This document shows, one piece after another, positions 21,292-22,596 of a stretch of 22,596 nt of DNA. Made by a program: the position numbers and the translations under genes. Every line of letters begins with the position of its first letter. Positions within the stretch are counted from its first letter, which is position 1. The notes under the pieces are model-generated. The model did not search any database, was not told the origin of the DNA, and was given only the letters and a program-made list of their open reading frames with translations. Source of the DNA: Clostridiales bacterium UBA3277 (lineage in GTDB: Bacteria > Bacillota > Clostridia > Oscillospirales > Oscillospiraceae); the NCBI GenBank assembly GCA_002362145.1, contig DETX01000041.1:32430-55025 (forward strand), read 5' to 3'.

Positions 21292-21627
21292 ATGAGTCCG
21301 CAGAAGCAAATAAAGGAGCTGCCCGCCTGTCCCGTGGAGACCACCCTCATGCTGATCGGGGACAAATGGAAGGTGCTCATCCTCCGGGATCTCATGCCTG
21401 GAACCAAGCGGTTTGGGGAATTGAAAAAGTCCATTGGAAGCGTCTCTCAGAAGGTATTGACGGCCCAGCTCCGGGACATGGAGGAAAAGGGGCTGATCCA
21501 CCGGCAGGTTTACGCGGAGGTTCCGCCCCGGGTGGAGTACAGCCTGACGGAGCTTGGGAAAAGCCTGAAACCCATTCTGGACGCCATGGTGACCTGGGGG
21601 GAAGGCTACCAGGCTCAGAACAGCTAA
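21292..21627 (+). CDS. HxlR-family winged-helix transcriptional regulator
   Basis: This 111-residue protein has the HxlR signature in order: ACPVETTLMLIGDKWKVLILRDLMPGTKRFGELKKSIG, then SQKVLTAQLRDMEEKGLIHRQVYAEVPPRVEYSLTELGKSLKPIL, with the DNA helix around VSQKVLTAQLRDME and the wing at RVEYSLT. C13 is the N-terminal cysteine that thiol-sensing relatives such as YodB and HypR use to detect quinones, diamide or hypochlorite; it is the only cysteine in the protein. The start at 21292 has GGGAGG 8 bases upstream; longer frames run through the promoter. It is divergent from the MBL-Macro-SirTM genes and probably controls them and itself. Redox sensing is inferred from the cysteine position only. 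Confidence 0.9.
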   Translation: MSPQKQIKELPACPVETTLMLIGDKWKVLILRDLMPGTKRFGELKKSIGSVSQKVLTAQLRDMEEKGLIHRQVYAEVPPRVEYSLTELGKSLKPILDAMVTWGEGYQAQNS

Positions 21628-21684
21628 GGTTCTAGGAATGGGGTGATACCGCCCGTTTTTACAGAGCCTCTATCCAGCCATGCC

Positions 21685-21727
21685 AAACCAGCTGCCGCCC
21701 GAAAACGGGCGACAGCTGGTTTCTTTT
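21685..21727 (+). terminator. Terminator of the HxlR gene
   Basis: AAACCAGCTG-C-CGCCC (21685-21700) pairs with GGGCG-A-CAGCTGGTTT (21707-21722) with one internal mismatch, followed by CTTTTT. It lies between convergent genes and may also help to end the feo transcript, though it lacks a long T-tract on that strand. Confidence 0.8.
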
Positions 21728-21776
21728 TACAGGATCAGAACGGGACCATGTCGGAGTCCCGCGCCTTTCCGAAGCG

Positions 21777-21950
21777 CTATTTGTGGGAATGGCAGGCACC
21801 GTTCATGGCGCAGTGGGCACAGGAATAGCCGCAGGAGGACCTTCCCTTTTTTCTGTCCCGGAGGATGCTCATGATGACCGCTCCCACAATCAGGAGCAGG
21901 AAGGCACAGACCAAAATCGTTCCCATATTTTCTGTAATCCAGGCAAGCAT
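21777..21950 (-). CDS. FeoB-associated Cys-rich membrane protein
   Basis: This short gene encodes 57 residues. The N-terminal half is a single membrane span (about 9-30, GTILVCAFLLLIVGAVIMSIL). After the basic stretch RDRKKGR comes a cysteine/histidine-rich tail with C40, C44, C47, C53, H46, H54 and H56. This matches the small FeoB-associated Cys-rich family encoded just after feoB in many Bacillota, thought to assist ferrous iron uptake, possibly in the role of FeoC. AGGAGG lies 8 bases before the ATG and the feoB stop is 21 bases upstream, so the two form one operon. The metal-binding role is an inference from the cysteines. Confidence 0.9.
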   Translation of the reverse strand: MLAWITENMGTILVCAFLLLIVGAVIMSILRDRKKGRSSCGYSCAHCAMNGACHSHK

Positions 21951-21971
21951 TGTTTTTTCCTCCTGTTCCGC

Positions 21972-22596
21972 CTATTTTGTTGCTCTGACAGTCTTTGTCA
22001 GTTTATCGGCTTCTTTGTGGGGCTTGATAAGCATATACACCATTCCTCCAAGAATGGCCACGGCCGCAAGGACACCGGCCGCATTCCCCTGCCCTACAAA
22101 GAGCATGGCAAACTGGTAGATCATCAGGGAAACGGCGTAGGCAAAGCCGCACTGGTAGCCCACCGCGAACCAGGTCCATTTGGCGCTGTTCATCTCCCGC
22201 CGGATGGCGCCGATGGCCGCGAAGCAGGGGGCGCACAGAAGATTGAATACCAGGAAGGAATAGGCAGCGGCACCGCTGAAAGCGGCGGCCAGATTCGGAT
22301 AGACCCCGGCGTCTCCGCCGCCGAAGAGAATGCCCATGGTGCCCACAATGTTTTCCTTCGCCACCAGGCCCGTGATGGACGCCACGGCGGCCTGCCAGCT
22401 GCCCCAGCCCAGAGGCCTGAAGATCCAGGCAATGGCCCCGCCCACGGCGGCCAAAATGGAATGGTCAATCTCCTCCTCGGCAAGCATTCGGAAGGAACCA
22501 TCCACGAAACCAAAGAAGGTGGTGAACCACACAAGAATCGTGGAGAGCAGGATGATGGTTCCGGCTTTCTTAATAAAGCTCCAGCCCCGCTCCCAC
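21972..22596 (-). CDS. feoB: FeoB ferrous iron transporter, C-terminal part (5' end outside window)
   Basis: The minus-strand frame is open to the right edge of the window, giving about 208 C-terminal residues. It begins WERGWSFIKKAGTIILLSTI and continues through GWGSWQAAVASITGLVAKENIVGTMGILFG, the conserved FeoB gate region. It then passes through FLVFNLLCAPCFAAIGAIRREM, with the conserved cysteine motif of the second Gate domain, to a final pair of spans and a charged tail. FeoB uses an N-terminal G domain, not visible here, to drive Fe2+ import. The GTG at 22532 is internal, because the coding frame continues upstream with family-specific sequence. The Cys-rich small protein follows directly. 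Confidence 0.93.
   Translation of the reverse strand, partial: WERGWSFIKKAGTIILLSTILVWFTTFFGFVDGSFRMLAEEEIDHSILAAVGGAIAWIFRPLGWGSWQAAVASITGLVAKENIVGTMGILFGGGDAGVYPNLAAAFSGAAAYSFLVFNLLCAPCFAAIGAIRREMNSAKWTWFAVGYQCGFAYAVSLMIYQFAMLFVGQGNAAGVLAAVAILGGMVYMLIKPHKEADKLTKTVRATK

Noticed and set aside
1..22596. CRISPR arrays, tRNA or rRNA genes, insertion sequences, phage genes
   Set aside because: No regularly spaced repeats, cloverleaf-like genes, transposases or integrases were seen on either strand.

Overview
The window looks like a chromosomal segment of a gut Bacillota bacterium, most likely a member of the Oscillospiraceae or a relative. The reasons are the fairly GC-rich coding sequence, AGGAGG-type ribosome binding sites, many AraC-family regulators beside glycoside hydrolases, a GPH-type sugar symporter, a sugar ABC importer without its own ATPase, and a feoB gene followed by a small Cys-rich FeoB-associated protein. 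The assignment is by gene style only; no rRNA or other marker is present.

Layout. (1) 1-771 (+): the C-terminal end of a secreted-type protein with three SH3b repeats. (2) 859-7924 (-): a tight four-gene operon for plant-type glycans, in transcription order GH2, GH43 with F5/8C and FN3-like modules, a TIM-barrel sugar isomerase/epimerase, and GH78 rhamnosidase. It is divergent from an AraC regulator (8000-9199, +). (3) 9245-12257: a GPH symporter (-) divergent from a GH1 beta-glycosidase (+). A 13-bp operator-like word sits in mirror image between them, the same distance from both -10 elements. (4) 12444-12815 (-): ridA behind a perfect consensus promoter. (5) 13269-18420 (+): a PocR/AraC regulator, then a sugar ABC importer (lipoprotein, MalF-like permease, MalG-like permease). 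The second permease carries about 255 extra N-terminal residues with four predicted membrane spans. Hairpins lie in the leader and between the first two importer genes. (6) 18542-21627: a probable operon (-) of a degenerate metallo-beta-lactamase-fold protein, a zinc macrodomain and a class M sirtuin (SirTM), divergent from an HxlR regulator with a conserved N-terminal cysteine. (7) 21777-22596 (-): a FeoB-associated small protein and the C-terminus of FeoB.

How the parts may work together. Blocks 2, 3 and 5 look like one or more carbohydrate utilisation loci. The glycosidases have no signal peptides, so they probably act in the cytoplasm on oligosaccharides or glycosides imported by the symporter or the ABC system. 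Rhamnose-, arabinose-, galactose- or uronic-acid-containing plant material is a reasonable guess, but the substrate cannot be read from sequence. Block 6 is the most unusual. SirTM and zinc macrodomain are the known writer and eraser pair of bacterial protein ADP-ribosylation. Here they appear without the usual GcvH-L and LplA2 partners, downstream of an MBL-fold protein that lacks the standard metal motif, next to a possible thiol-sensing HxlR regulator.
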